NCBI GenBank assembly: GCA_018240065.1
Contig: JAFEGH010000007.1
Coordinates: 1 to 64,000 of the forward strand
Direction of reading: 5' to 3'
Origin: Verrucomicrobiota bacterium
GTDB lineage: Bacteria > Chlamydiota > Chlamydiia > Chlamydiales > Rhabdochlamydiaceae
DNA length: 64,000 nt
The notes under the pieces are model-generated. The model worked only from the letters and a program-made list of their open reading frames with translations, did no database searches and was not told the origin of the DNA. Made by a program: the position numbers and the translations under genes. Shown one piece after another: positions 26,637-36,317 of the stretch (its first letter is position 1; each line of letters starts with the position of its first letter).

Positions 26637-28199
26637 ATGTGGAAAGAAATAAAGAGGGCGTTTATCCTTTTCGTCCTCGTGCTATCAACAAGTTGTCAAA
26701 AAGGGCAGGATAAAACAGTGAGCTCTCTTAAAATTGACTTTCAGGAAGGCGATCTTCCCTCTCTTCATCCCCATTCATTGATGATCTATCTCCGCGGAAT
26801 TGGCGTGGCTAAAACGCTGTATGAATGCTTAACCCGCATTGACTCAGACGGAATTGTCCAGCTGGCCGGCGCTAAATCTGTCGATGTCTCTCCCGACCAG
26901 CTGCGCTACACGTTCAAACTTCGCGACAATAGATGGTCGGACGGAAGCCCCGTCACCGCTTTCCAATACGAGAAAGCCTGGAAAGAGGCTCTTTCACCTA
27001 CTTCCAGCTGCTCCCGCGCTGATTTGCTCTACATGATCAAGAATGCAAAAGAAGCGAAACAGGGGACAGTATCTCTGGATACTGTCGGCGTGAAAGCAAC
27101 CGACGCCCACACTCTTATCGTCGAACTTGCCTACCCATCTCCCTACTTTTTAGAACTGGCAGCCCAACCCATCTGCGCTCCGATGATTGATCCCTCGTTA
27201 AAAGAGCAGATGGTCTTCAACGGCCCCTTCATCGTAGACGAGTGGAAACACAACGACGTGCTGCGCCTCAAGCCCAATTCCATGTATTGGGACAAAGAGC
27301 ACATTGAGCTGGAGCAGATCGAGATCTATATGATCCAGGACGTGATGACCGCCTATTCCATGTTCGAGAAGAAACAGCTCGACTGGATCGGCGTTCCTTT
27401 CGCTCCTCTTTCCACAGAGCTGATTGGCCAACTAAAGAAAGACGGCTCTCTCAAATCCCATCCTGTCGACCGCGCATTCTGGGTGTTCCTCAATACACAG
27501 ATGACGTCCCTTTCCTCTCCCGCCATCAGAAAAGCGCTCAGCCTGGCGCTCGACCGCAAAGCGATCACCGAACACATTCTCATCGGCGGCCATCCGCTTG
27601 AAAAACCTCTTCCAAAAGCCCTTCTTCCCTTAGACGCATCTTCCCACCTCAAGATGGACCTCGCTGAAGCGCAGCTATCTTTTGCTGACGGATTGAAAGA
27701 GATGGGTCTGACCAAAGAGACATTCCCAGCGATCGTGATCACCTATTCCCAGCAGGCCAACCGCAAGCAGGTCGCGGAATATCTCCAGCAGGCATGGAGC
27801 CAGGCCTTCGGCATCCCTGTGAAGCTCGAAGCCCAGGAATGGAACGTTTTGCGCACAAACCTCGAAAAAGGACAGTTTGAGATCAGCGGATGCTATGAGG
27901 CGGCTTTCTACAAAGACCCGATGGAACTCTTAGAAAAAATGGTCACGGTCAACACCAATAACTTTTCCAAGTGGACCACTCAGCAATTTTCTGAGAAAGT
28001 GCTGCTGGCAAAGCAGGAAAGCAATCCTCAAAAACGGATGCAGCTTCTTAGCGAAGCGGAGCACATCCTGATGGAACAGACCCCTTTCATCCCCATCTGC
28101 AGCGATGAACTTCTTTTTGCCCATCGCAAAGGCCTGACAGGCTACGCCTTCGACTACGTTGGCGCAGTCGACTTCAGCAGAGCTTCCTTTTCCAACTAA
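26637..28199 (+). CDS. Oligopeptide-binding lipoprotein, OppA-like
   Basis: A 520-residue substrate-binding component for an oligopeptide ABC importer. The N-terminus is a lipoprotein signal with lipobox L-S-T-S-C20, so the mature protein is anchored by a lipidated Cys. The family pattern is complete: L-P-S-L-H-P, Y-T-F-K-L-R-D-N-R-W-S-D-G-S-P-V, V-F-N-G-P-F-I-V-D-E-W, and A-I-R-K-A-L-S-L-A-L-D-R-K-A-I. A strong ribosome site (GGAGG) lies ten bases upstream. There are no permease genes beside it; it probably shares the OppBCDF encoded near 39000-42700. A terminator at 28210 separates it from the convergent GT10 gene. Confidence 0.9.
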   Translation: MWKEIKRAFILFVLVLSTSCQKGQDKTVSSLKIDFQEGDLPSLHPHSLMIYLRGIGVAKTLYECLTRIDSDGIVQLAGAKSVDVSPDQLRYTFKLRDNRWSDGSPVTAFQYEKAWKEALSPTSSCSRADLLYMIKNAKEAKQGTVSLDTVGVKATDAHTLIVELAYPSPYFLELAAQPICAPMIDPSLKEQMVFNGPFIVDEWKHNDVLRLKPNSMYWDKEHIELEQIEIYMIQDVMTAYSMFEKKQLDWIGVPFAPLSTELIGQLKKDGSLKSHPVDRAFWVFLNTQMTSLSSPAIRKALSLALDRKAITEHILIGGHPLEKPLPKALLPLDASSHLKMDLAEAQLSFADGLKEMGLTKETFPAIVITYSQQANRKQVAEYLQQAWSQAFGIPVKLEAQEWNVLRTNLEKGQFEISGCYEAAFYKDPMELLEKMVTVNTNNFSKWTTQQFSEKVLLAKQESNPQKRMQLLSEAEHILMEQTPFIPICSDELLFAHRKGLTGYAFDYVGAVDFSRASFSN

Positions 28200-28209
28200 T
28201 TGAAAATTT

Positions 28210-28237
28210 GAGAGGGTGTGATGAATACCCTCTCTTT
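28210..28237. terminator. Terminator between convergent genes
   Basis: An 8-bp perfect stem (28210-28217 with 28227-28234) with a 9-nt loop, followed by TTTAT. It serves the plus-strand oppA-like gene and may act for the minus strand too. Confidence 0.7.
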
Positions 28238-28238
28238 A

Positions 28239-29297
28239 TCACTTCACAACAGCCTCATAAAAATCTTCCACCAGATTGTCGTATGTGAATTTTTTGGCCT
28301 CAGCGCTTTGCAAAAACGTCTTGCTGCGGGTCAGATATCCTTCATATTCCGATTTGCTCATCGATCTCATGAATAGATGCAAAGCCTTCATGTTCTCAAA
28401 ATCCCGATAGTCGATAAAACAGTCTTTCGGGATGAAATTTTGAATGTTGCTGGCACCCCAATAAACTGGAATCGTCCCCGCGGCGAAGCAGTCGAAGATC
28501 TTCTCACTGATGTAGCCAGGCGTCCCATGCGTATTCTCATAGCAGATTGAAAACCGGTAGTTCTTGATCGTCTCCAGTTTGCCGGGCGTGCCGCCGGGGA
28601 TCTCTCCCTTGTAGCTTTCATACAGGGCCGGATCCCACTTCCTGCCATAGAACTCAAATCCCGCCTCTTTCGCATCCTCGAAATAGCGGACCACCTCTTT
28701 TCTCTGCGAGTAGAGCTCGTTCTCCACTTTGCTATGCAAATTGGAGGCCACGAGAGTGCAAAGCTTCTTCTCTTCAAAAGAAGGGATCCCCTCCACCATA
28801 GGAGCAAGAACCGGATAATAGAACTTGAAATAGGTCTTATCGTCGACAAGCGCATCGTCCCACGTATAGATTTTAGAAAAAAAGGAGTGTACCTTTGGCT
28901 TATACATGTGTCTTAAAACTGTCCTGGGCTCCCACATGAAAAGGACGAGTTTTTCTTTAGGCAATCGGGACAGATCGTAATTTTTGACGATCTTTCGGCT
29001 GATATTGAAAAAAACGATCTTTTCGACATTGTCAGGGACATGCGCACAGGCGGGAAAATCAAGATTGAATTTGCGCAAGAGCTTATGAAAGCAGCCCTTT
29101 CTGATCAGCAGATCTTCGTCATAATCCTTGATGTCGACGATAACGACCCTGCCATCGTACCCACGCTCTTTTAATGCCTGGGTATAGACCTGCGGATCGA
29201 TCGGAAAATTGGTGATGCACTGAACGATCTTTTCCGCCTGCAATGAGCTGAAGGCGGAAAAGAAGAAAACGGCCGACAGAAGTGCCAGCTTGCTCAT
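28239..29297 (-). CDS. GT10 fucosyltransferase-like enzyme with a signal peptide
   Basis: Family 10 glycosyltransferases move fucose from GDP-fucose onto GlcNAc or glucose. The donor-binding block is clear at residues 246-300: [29 protein letters not shown], then [13 protein letters not shown]. Unusually, residues 1-21 are a cleavable signal peptide ([16 protein letters not shown], then L-Q-A), which known bacterial FutA-type enzymes lack. The ATG overlaps the aldolase stop in an ATGA, so expression is coupled. Secretion to the periplasm or beyond is inferred; the acceptor is unknown. Confidence 0.82.
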   Translation of the reverse strand: MSKLALLSAVFFFSAFSSLQAEKIVQCITNFPIDPQVYTQALKERGYDGRVVIVDIKDYDEDLLIRKGCFHKLLRKFNLDFPACAHVPDNVEKIVFFNISRKIVKNYDLSRLPKEKLVLFMWEPRTVLRHMYKPKVHSFFSKIYTWDDALVDDKTYFKFYYPVLAPMVEGIPSFEEKKLCTLVASNLHSKVENELYSQRKEVVRYFEDAKEAGFEFYGRKWDPALYESYKGEIPGGTPGKLETIKNYRFSICYENTHGTPGYISEKIFDCFAAGTIPVYWGASNIQNFIPKDCFIDYRDFENMKALHLFMRSMSKSEYEGYLTRSKTFLQSAEAKKFTYDNLVEDFYEAVVK

Positions 29298-30349
29298 GCA
29301 ATCGTGACTTCTTTGCAGAGATAGACATCCTGAATTGAGTTAAGCAGCTCGATTCCGTCTTTCATCGGCTTCTGAAAGGCTTTGCGTCCGGAAATGAGGC
29401 CCATACCGCCGGCGCGCTTGTTGATGACAGCTGTCATCACTGCCTGCCCGAGGTCGTTCTCTCCCGATGGTCCGCCTGAGTTGATAAGTCCGACCCGACC
29501 CATGTAGTCGTTGATCACCTGGTAGCGACATAGGTCAATCGGATGGTCGCTGCAGAGCTGGGAATACATCTTTTCCGTCTGCTTGCCAAAGTTGAGCGCT
29601 TTGAAACCGCCATTGTTCTCAGGGAGCTTCTGTTTGACGATATCCGCGCCGATTGTCGCTCCAAGGTGGTTGCCCTGCCCTGTCAGGTCGGAAGCTTCGT
29701 GGTAATCGGCAGAGGCAGTCTTAAAGGCGGGATTGCGCAGGTAGCACCAGAGGACAGTCGCCATTCCCAGCTCATGGGCATGAGCAAAGGCATGGCTCAC
29801 ATCCATGATCTGGCGGCGGCACTCGGGAGAACCGAAATAGATCGTCGCGCCGACGGCCACGCACCCCATATCGTAAGCCTGCCTGACTGTGGCGAACAGG
29901 GTCTGGTCATGCTTGTTGGGATAGGTAAGGAGTTCATTGTGGTTGAATTTGAGAAGGAACGGGATCTTGTGCGCGTATTTTCTTGCGACAATACCGAGGA
30001 CTCCTAATGTCGATGCAACGGCGTTGCACCCGCCTTCCATCGCGAGCTTGACAATGTTCTCGGGATCGAAGTACTCAGGGTTGGCTGCAAAAGAGGCCCC
30101 CGCGGTGTGCTCCACGCCCTGATCGACGGGCAGGATCGAAAGATAGCCTGTCCCTGCCAGCCGCCCGTGATTATACATCGTCTGAAGACTGCGGAGTACC
30201 CGCACATTCCTGTCGGAGTGAGCAAAAATCCTGTCCACCCAATCAGGGCCTGGAATATGGAGTCTCTCCCTGGGGACTGTTTTGCAAACGTGGGTGAGCA
30301 GGTCTTTGGCTTTCGCGCCGAGTTGTTTTTCGATGTTGGAATAAGACAT
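29294..30349 (-). CDS. Class I fructose-bisphosphate aldolase, DhnA type
   Basis: Cleaves fructose-1,6-bisphosphate to dihydroxyacetone phosphate and glyceraldehyde-3-phosphate through a Lys Schiff base. It belongs to the archaeal/DhnA branch that chlamydiae use. Characteristic runs are [40 protein letters not shown], and S-G-G-P-S-G-E. The ATG at 30349 has an ideal ribosome site (AGGAGG); a longer frame from 30403 would add 18 spurious residues. It follows the sugar transporter by 65 bp, which fits a role in sugar catabolism. Confidence 0.92.
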   Translation of the reverse strand: MSYSNIEKQLGAKAKDLLTHVCKTVPRERLHIPGPDWVDRIFAHSDRNVRVLRSLQTMYNHGRLAGTGYLSILPVDQGVEHTAGASFAANPEYFDPENIVKLAMEGGCNAVASTLGVLGIVARKYAHKIPFLLKFNHNELLTYPNKHDQTLFATVRQAYDMGCVAVGATIYFGSPECRRQIMDVSHAFAHAHELGMATVLWCYLRNPAFKTASADYHEASDLTGQGNHLGATIGADIVKQKLPENNGGFKALNFGKQTEKMYSQLCSDHPIDLCRYQVINDYMGRVGLINSGGPSGENDLGQAVMTAVINKRAGGMGLISGRKAFQKPMKDGIELLNSIQDVYLCKEVTIA

Positions 30350-30414
30350 GGGAGGCCTCCTAAAAATATGCTTGAGTTTAGGCGACCCTTTTAAAATCTG
30401 CAAGAGCGATTGAA

Positions 30415-31767
30415 TTATCGGGAAATGAGAGTTTCGATCTCTTCCAGGCTTTTTCCTTTTGTTTCAGGGATAAAGCGATAGATGAACCAGAACGCAACAA
30501 TGCTGATGAGAGAATAGAGGAAAAAAGTACCGTGAGGCCCTAATACCTTGATGAAGTCGAGGAATGTCAGCGCAACAAGGTAGTTGCACGCCCAGTTGGT
30601 GAAGATCGCAACTGTCATCGCAGCTCCGCGCACTTTAAGAGGATAAATTTCAGAGAGGATGACCCAGGTGACAGGTCCAAGTCCGATGGCGAAAAAAGAA
30701 ACGTAGGCCATGAGGCTTCCAACCGCTATCTTATCGATGAATTGCGACTCGGTGAAGAAGGCGAAGGCAAGAAATCCAAGACTTACCACCATCCCGGCGA
30801 TACCGACAAGGAGCAGAACACGCCTGCCGACTTTATCGAGCAGCCAGACCGAGAAGAGCGTTGCCAACACGTTGATGACGCCGATCCCAAGCGAAGCGAC
30901 GATGGCTCCTGTAGCCGATGCAAAACCGGCTTCCTCAAAGATCTTGGGAGCGTAGAAGATGACAGTGTTAATGCCGGTAATCTGCTGGAATGCGCTCAAT
31001 ATAAGGCCAACAATCAGGATGAAACGCAGCTTAAGGGAAATGAGGGTTTTCCAGGCCCCGCTCTTGTGCGGCTTTGCAGCTAGTTTCATCGCGTCTACCT
31101 GCTTGAGCCAGTGCTTGTCTTTCCGCAGCCTGCCCAGAGTCGATAAAGCGAACTTTTCCAACCCTTTTTTAAATAGCCAGGCAGGCGTTTCAGGCAAAAA
31201 GAAAAGGGCGATCATCTGAAGGACTGCTGGAAATATTCCCATGGCAAACATCCAACGCCAGTCGGAACTGCCGGCAAAGATGTAGTTCACGGCGAAACTG
31301 GCAAGGATGCCAAGGGTGATGGCAAGCTGAAACAAAGAGACGAAGGAACCACGGTAATGCGGCGGAGAGATCTCCGCAAGATAGAGAGGCCCCGATAGGG
31401 AAATGATGCCTACCCCCAGTCCGCTGATGAATCTTCCCAATAGGAGCGTCTCATAGGAGTTCGATAGGGCAATGATCGCCGCTCCTGCGATGAACAGCGT
31501 CGAGGTGAGGGCAATCGTCCGCTTGCGACCGAACAGGTCGGCGAGCGTCCCTGAAACGAGCGCACCGAAAAGCCCCCCGAGCAGGATGATGCTGACGACC
31601 ATGCCCTGATCGACAATGCTTAATTGATATGCAGGTGTAAGAAAGATGAGAGCGCCCGAGATGATCCCGGTATGAAAGCCGTACAAAAACCCGCCGAATG
31701 CGGCAACAGCGACGACAAACAGCAGATAGGCGGTGCAGCGTTCCTGAGTTCTGGATTCAAGGGGCAT
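30415..31767 (-). CDS. MFS sugar:proton symporter
   Basis: A 450-residue, twelve-helix transporter of the sugar porter family (XylE/GLUT). Diagnostic motifs: [14 protein letters not shown] in helix 1, D-L-F-G-R-K-R between helices 2 and 3, the long L-P-E-T-P-A-W-L after helix 6, [14 protein letters not shown] in helix 7, [13 protein letters not shown] in helix 10, and the closing [12 protein letters not shown]. The hexose or pentose preference cannot be told. Its start overlaps the end of the GNAT gene by 11 bp; the aldolase follows. A sugar uptake and glycolysis operon is likely. Confidence 0.9.
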   Translation of the reverse strand: MPLESRTQERCTAYLLFVVAVAAFGGFLYGFHTGIISGALIFLTPAYQLSIVDQGMVVSIILLGGLFGALVSGTLADLFGRKRTIALTSTLFIAGAAIIALSNSYETLLLGRFISGLGVGIISLSGPLYLAEISPPHYRGSFVSLFQLAITLGILASFAVNYIFAGSSDWRWMFAMGIFPAVLQMIALFFLPETPAWLFKKGLEKFALSTLGRLRKDKHWLKQVDAMKLAAKPHKSGAWKTLISLKLRFILIVGLILSAFQQITGINTVIFYAPKIFEEAGFASATGAIVASLGIGVINVLATLFSVWLLDKVGRRVLLLVGIAGMVVSLGFLAFAFFTESQFIDKIAVGSLMAYVSFFAIGLGPVTWVILSEIYPLKVRGAAMTVAIFTNWACNYLVALTFLDFIKVLGPHGTFFLYSLISIVAFWFIYRFIPETKGKSLEEIETLISR

Positions 31768-32218
31768 CGGTCATCTTCCCGCTTTCGACATGCAGGTTCT
31801 TTTTCATCTTCCGCTGTTTAAGTCCCATCTGGGAAATCACTTCCTCTTCCAGGCGGTAGCCCATCAAAGAATAAAATTCCTCATTCTCCGGTCTGGCAAA
31901 AAGATAGACGTCCTGGATGCCGCGCTCGACGAGCATCTCTTCTAGAGCATGGAGAAGTTTCCGACCGAATCCCCTTCCCTGATACTCCTCGCTGACTGCC
32001 ATCTCAAAGATTCGCCCCTGGCTGATTGTTTCAGGATGAAAGCAGATACACCCGACGAGTCTTTTACCCTCCAGCGCAATTAAATGCAGGCTCTGCATCT
32101 CTTCCGGAAAAGCCTCCGAACCAGGAGGCATCCCGTGGGGTTTAGCGAGCACTTCCCAACGCAGAAGCCTTTCTGCAAGATATTCGGGAGCGTCCGGTGT
32201 GATCAGTTTGAACTTCAT
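31757..32218 (-). CDS. GNAT-family N-acetyltransferase
   Basis: 153 residues. The acetyl-CoA site is visible: F-E-M-A-V-S-E-E-Y-Q-G-R-G-F-G-R-K-L-L (Q/R-x-x-G-x-G/A motif A), then Y-L-F-A-R-P-E-N-E-E-F-Y-S-L-M-G-Y as motif B. The acceptor is unknown. The ribosome site (AAAGGAGAA, just upstream of 32218) is good. It overlaps the sugar porter gene and probably shares its transcript, but that need not mean a shared pathway. Confidence 0.85.
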   Translation of the reverse strand: MKFKLITPDAPEYLAERLLRWEVLAKPHGMPPGSEAFPEEMQSLHLIALEGKRLVGCICFHPETISQGRIFEMAVSEEYQGRGFGRKLLHALEEMLVERGIQDVYLFARPENEEFYSLMGYRLEEEVISQMGLKQRKMKKNLHVESGKMTDAP

Positions 32219-32229
32219 CCATTCTCCTT

Positions 32230-32667
32230 TTATAGAGAATAACCTACTGCGGAAAGAGCCTCCTTTGCAGCTTCAAAATGCGTAGGATGGGCCGCGCAAA
32301 GGTTCTTTTCCAAAGCCTCTTTATACAGTTGGTGTCCTTTATCATGAAACCCTTTTTGAACCAGTATGACGACAACGGAAGAGAAGAGTTGGGCGCGCTG
32401 CTCCTGCTTGTCGCCGAAGATGTTTTTCTCTTCGGATTGATTCAGGTATTTCATCGTCTCTTCTTCCCTGCCGTAGGCCGCGCAGATCCTGACCGTGCTG
32501 AAGTAAAGCTGTTGAAGCTGTTGCGGAGAGGCAAACCTGGAGCCCACGGTTTGTTCCAAAATGGCGATCTGTGTTTCGACAGGGCCAAGTTCTCTTGGGA
32601 TATCGTAGCTGCGCGCAGCGCTAGGTCTTGCAATTGCATCTGAAGAGGATCCTACTTGAGATGACAT
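32230..32667 (-). CDS. Hypothetical helical protein, TPR-like, 145 aa
   Basis: After a Ser/Ala-rich N-terminal 25 residues, the rest is a set of amphipathic helix pairs with Y-F-S-T-V-R-I-C-A-A-Y-G-R-E-E-E-T-M-K-Y-L and L-V-Q-K-G-F-H-D-K-G-H-Q-L-Y-K-E-A, spaced as in tetratricopeptide repeats. No catalytic motif. It begins the minus-strand run that continues to the GNAT gene 11 bp downstream. A chaperone or scaffold role would be typical of TPR proteins but is only a guess. Confidence 0.6.
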   Translation of the reverse strand: MSSQVGSSSDAIARPSAARSYDIPRELGPVETQIAILEQTVGSRFASPQQLQQLYFSTVRICAAYGREEETMKYLNQSEEKNIFGDKQEQRAQLFSSVVVILVQKGFHDKGHQLYKEALEKNLCAAHPTHFEAAKEALSAVGYSL

Positions 32668-32806
32668 AATAACCTACAGTTTTGGGTTCATTCTTCTGTG
32701 AATCAAGAGAGGATTAATAAATGCTCAATTTTTTCCGAAAAACCATAACCGAAACAGCAATTATTTGAGAAAAAAATCTGCACGATCGCACACAGAATGC
32801 TTTGTA

Positions 32807-33982
32807 TTAGCTGATGTGAAGAAGGAGGCTCTTAAGGTACCCCCCTTCCGGATGGAAGAGAGAAACTGGGTGGTCGGTTGCCTGAATATGGCGGGAGCAA
32901 ATCGCCGCTCTTCGCCCCGCTTCGATGGCAGCCTGAAAGACCACCTGTTGGAATAAATCTTCGTCAATGAAGTGGGAACAGGAAGAAGTCAGAACATAGG
33001 AGTCAGGGGGCATCATTTCAAAAGCGCGCCTGTTGATCTCTTTATATCCTCTGCAGGCCTCGTTGACGTCCTGTCTCTTTTTAGCAAATGCCGGAGGGTC
33101 GAGAATAACAATGTCGAACGGCTTCTTGTTGGTCGCCAGAAAATCAAAGACATCGGAGCGAACAACTTCATGCTGATCAAGGGGAAGGTGATTGAGGAGA
33201 GTGTTCTCCATCGCATACCTGCAAGCCTCTTCGCTGGAGTCGATGCTGGTCACAGCCTGAGCTCCTCCTTTCAGCGCGGAAATGGAAAACCCGCCTGTAT
33301 AGGAAAAGCAGTTGAGAACCCGCTTGCCTTTGGAAAGTTTGCCGATAAGCTGGCGCATTTCTCTTTGGTCGAGAAAAAAACCGGTCTTCTGTCCATCTTC
33401 TACACCGACAAGGAATGAAAGACCATTTTCTTTCACGAGCATTTCGTTGGGGCATTCCCCAAAGAGGCTGCCGACTGAGTCAGGAAGCCCTTCCTGGCGT
33501 CGCGCATTCGATTGAGATTTTTCATAAATGCCGCGGAGCTTTAATTTCTTTGCCAACTTACCTACGATCAGGGGCTTGAGGCGCTCCATGCCGCATGTAT
33601 TGACCTGTATCACTGCCAGGTCGTCATAAATGTCCACAATAAGACCTGGAAGGCTGTCCCCTTCGGCGTTGATCAGTCTGTAGCAATTCGTCAGCAGGCG
33701 ATCGAACATTTTTTCGCGTAGGGAAATCGCTTCCGCAATCCCTTTTTCAATTACATGCTCTATCGGTTCATCGCGAAAAGTCAGAACGCGTCCGCTGATC
33801 GAATTTTCTGTATGGAAATAGGCCTTGGCAAGAAATTCCCCAGTGGAGCTGTAGACAGGCAACACTTCCCCATTTTCAAAGGCAGGAAATGCGGCGACGG
33901 CTCCGGAGAATATCCAGGGATGGCGGTTGCGCAGGGCTTTGTCCCTGCCGGGCTTAAGAACGACTTTGCGCTCTTGAATCAT
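32807..33982 (-). CDS. rlmI: 23S rRNA cytosine-C5 methyltransferase, RlmI-like
   Basis: 391 residues with the PUA-methyltransferase architecture of the RlmI/YccW group. The N-terminal 75 residues are PUA-like, with R-N-R-H-P-W-I-F-S-G-A. The Rossmann part has V-L-N-C-F-S-Y-T-G-G-F-S (motif I), S-I-D-S-S-E-E-A (motif II), D-I-V-I-L-D-P-P-A-F-A-K (motif IV) and T-S-S-C-S-H-F (motif VI). In E. coli it methylates C1962 of 23S rRNA. Its ATG overlaps the rimO stop by 4 bp, so the pair is translationally coupled; both act on the ribosome. Confidence 0.87.
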   Translation of the reverse strand: MIQERKVVLKPGRDKALRNRHPWIFSGAVAAFPAFENGEVLPVYSSTGEFLAKAYFHTENSISGRVLTFRDEPIEHVIEKGIAEAISLREKMFDRLLTNCYRLINAEGDSLPGLIVDIYDDLAVIQVNTCGMERLKPLIVGKLAKKLKLRGIYEKSQSNARRQEGLPDSVGSLFGECPNEMLVKENGLSFLVGVEDGQKTGFFLDQREMRQLIGKLSKGKRVLNCFSYTGGFSISALKGGAQAVTSIDSSEEACRYAMENTLLNHLPLDQHEVVRSDVFDFLATNKKPFDIVILDPPAFAKKRQDVNEACRGYKEINRRAFEMMPPDSYVLTSSCSHFIDEDLFQQVVFQAAIEAGRRAAICSRHIQATDHPVSLFHPEGGYLKSLLLHIS

Positions 33983-35376
33983 ACGAGGGAAAGTTTAGTG
34001 CTTTTAGGGGCAGGAGCTTTCTTCGTTTCGACGGGACCTAGCACATGGCCGATCAGGTCGTAATCGGCGACGTCGGTGATCTCTACCTCATAGAACTTGC
34101 CAAATGCATCGACCAGCCTGCCATCAGTGATGATGACCTGTCCGTCGATCTCAGGGCACTGCCCGTAAAATCTTCCGCGCATCAGGTAGGGAGAGTCGGG
34201 ATGGTATCCTTCGACGATCACTTTTAATTTCTGGCCGATGTAAGCGCGGTTGCGCTTGCGGACGACTTTCATCTGGGCCGTGGCCAGTTTCTCGTAACGG
34301 GCCTGCTTGATTTCTTCGGAAAGGTGGCCGTCCATTTTAGCTGAAGGCGATTCTTCTTCGCGGGAGTATTTGAAGATGCCGATGTTGTCAAGAGGATGCT
34401 CCTTGACGAAGCGAACGAGCTCTTCGAACTGCTCCTCTGTCTCTCCTGGAAATCCGACCATGAGGGAAGTGCGGATGACGGCCCCCGGCAGCTTTTTTCT
34501 AAGTGTCTCGATCGTATGGATGATCTGCTCGCGATTTGTCTTGCGGCGCATAGCCTTCAGCATCTTGTCGTTGATATGCTGGATCGGCATGTCAAGATAG
34601 GCGCAAATTCTGGAATCAGAGGCCATTAAAGAGAGAAGTTCGTCTGTGATCTCATCAGGATAGAGATAAAGGAATCGGATCCAGAAATTGCCTTTTCTCT
34701 TAAGCATTTCGCGGACAAGGTTCTCAAGTCCGGAAATCTCTTTGCGCTCTTTGCCGTAGTCGCCCAGATCCTGCGCGATCAGAATGATCTCATGAACGCC
34801 CTGTGAGAGCAGCGCATCGAATTCTTTTAAGACCTGCTCCTGAGGCTTGCTGCGCAAAGGGCCTTTGATTTTAGGAATAATGCAGAATGCGCACTGCTTG
34901 GCACAGCCTTCGGCGATCTTGAGATAGGCGTAGTTCTTGGGAGTTGATAGCTGGCGCGGGATTTCACCCCATTCCAAATAGCTTCTGGCAGAAGTGACCG
35001 CCTCGCCCTGGTTGGAAGACTCGACCGCTTCAAGGATTTTTTCCATATCGCCCGATCCGAGGAAATAGTGGATATCGGGAAACTGAGTCTTGAGCTCGTC
35101 CTTGTGCTTCTGGACCATGCATCCGGCGACGATCACCTTGGCGCTCTTTTTCTTGCCTTCGAATAGAGAATCGATCGTATCGCAAGACTCTTGCCTGGCG
35201 GATGCTAAAAAACCGCACGTATTGACGACGAGGTAATCGGCCTTGTCGACCTGGTCGGTCACTTCATAGCCGGATTTCAGCAGGATGCCGAGCATGACCT
35301 CTGTATCGACGAGGTTGCGAGCGCACCCTAAGCTGACAAAATGGATTTTGTTGCCTGAATTTTGTAGTCTTTTCAT
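33979..35376 (-). CDS. rimO: Ribosomal protein S12 methylthiotransferase
   Basis: A radical-SAM methylthiotransferase that modifies Asp88 (E. coli numbering) of ribosomal protein S12. Residue order: MTTase domain with Cys18, Cys54 and Cys86 for the auxiliary 4Fe-4S cluster; radical-SAM triad C158-x3-C162-x2-C165; C-terminal TRAM domain (about 370-440). The text A-Y-L-K-I-A-E-G-C and C-I-I-P-K-I-K-G-P-L-R-S distinguishes RimO from MiaB. Length (465) is a little above normal owing to a 20-residue Lys/Pro tail. It heads an operon with rlmI. Confidence 0.93.
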   Translation of the reverse strand: MKRLQNSGNKIHFVSLGCARNLVDTEVMLGILLKSGYEVTDQVDKADYLVVNTCGFLASARQESCDTIDSLFEGKKKSAKVIVAGCMVQKHKDELKTQFPDIHYFLGSGDMEKILEAVESSNQGEAVTSARSYLEWGEIPRQLSTPKNYAYLKIAEGCAKQCAFCIIPKIKGPLRSKPQEQVLKEFDALLSQGVHEIILIAQDLGDYGKERKEISGLENLVREMLKRKGNFWIRFLYLYPDEITDELLSLMASDSRICAYLDMPIQHINDKMLKAMRRKTNREQIIHTIETLRKKLPGAVIRTSLMVGFPGETEEQFEELVRFVKEHPLDNIGIFKYSREEESPSAKMDGHLSEEIKQARYEKLATAQMKVVRKRNRAYIGQKLKVIVEGYHPDSPYLMRGRFYGQCPEIDGQVIITDGRLVDAFGKFYEVEITDVADYDLIGHVLGPVETKKAPAPKSTKLSLV

Positions 35377-35477
35377 AAAGGAAAAAGTCTAAAGATCCTC
35401 TGAATAAATAGCAAGCAATGCGGCGCTCCCACTTCATAGCCAGGGATTCCCTTCTTCTCAATCTGATTTTATTAAAA

Positions 35478-35500
35478 TTATAATTAATCACTAATTGCGA
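35478..35500 (+). promoter_or_regulatory. Shared leader word, copy 1
   Basis: TTATAATTAATCAC at 35478-35491, then TAA and TTGCGA (35495-35500), 113 bp before the start at 35613. The same 14-mer followed directly by TTGCGA occurs at 55921-55940. It could include a -10 (TATAAT). Confidence 0.4.
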
Positions 35501-35612
35501 ATTAAATGACAAATTTTATTTTAAGCTGACGCATTCAATTTAAACCAATACGATTTATGAATAAATACATACGTTTTATCATTTAAACTAACAGTTTAAC
35601 AGGAGAAATAAG

Positions 35613-36317
35613 ATGTCATCTTCATTCAATGCCGCTCTCACTCAACTCATGCCAAGCCCCTTCGGCTCATACCATACGGAAAAGGGAAATGTATTTAAAA
35701 AGGAAGTCCAGTACCAAATCCATCTTCCCTCTCTGCGTTCTTCAATGTCTACTCTTAAAGCCTTGTCAGAGACTGACCCAAAAATCCAGACATTAACTCC
35801 TGAAGTCCAAGCAAAAATCCGCGCTTCAATTAGCCTGCTTGAATCAGACCTCTTGAACCTCGATGTTTACATGACTCAAGAAAAACCTAGCAGGTCAGCC
35901 GATCTGCAAAAGGATTTGCAAGCAGCGAGAGAGGAACAGTCAAAAGCAATCCAAATGCATCAAAACCTAATTGCTGAAGGCAATAGAAATAACTATCTTC
36001 TCGGCGCTTTAGAAATATATAGATCAAGAGTCGAGTCTAGCAATCGATGGCTTGAAACCTGTCAGAAGCGCATCTCCTTCCTAGAAAATATATTGAATTA
36101 CACTGAGGGAAACGGCCCTGTCCAGTATGCAACTGACGATGACTACTGGATGTTTGATTCTGAAAGGATCATGCCTAAGGGCTATAGCGAGAAAGGTGTC
36201 GCCTATAGGATTACATACCACTACGATGTTAAAGAAGGGGAAAACACGATTGATGTAGATGTCGCCCCCATGCACTTGCGTGAGGGAGAGCAGCCCGATG
36301 AGGATACTATCACTTAG
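35613..36317 (+). CDS. Hypothetical helical protein, 234 aa
   Basis: Not recognised. Residues about 40-165 are predicted to be long amphipathic helices with a coiled-coil look; the C-terminal 60 residues are acidic and more beta-like. No signal peptide, membrane segment or catalytic motif. A ribosome site (AGGAGA) is 8 bases upstream. Its stop codon abuts the next ATG (TAGATG), so the two genes form one unit. The AT-rich leader carries a word shared with another orphan gene at 56112. A secreted protein or chaperone for the next gene is possible but unproven. Confidence 0.68.
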   Translation: MSSSFNAALTQLMPSPFGSYHTEKGNVFKKEVQYQIHLPSLRSSMSTLKALSETDPKIQTLTPEVQAKIRASISLLESDLLNLDVYMTQEKPSRSADLQKDLQAAREEQSKAIQMHQNLIAEGNRNNYLLGALEIYRSRVESSNRWLETCQKRISFLENILNYTEGNGPVQYATDDDYWMFDSERIMPKGYSEKGVAYRITYHYDVKEGENTIDVDVAPMHLREGEQPDEDTIT

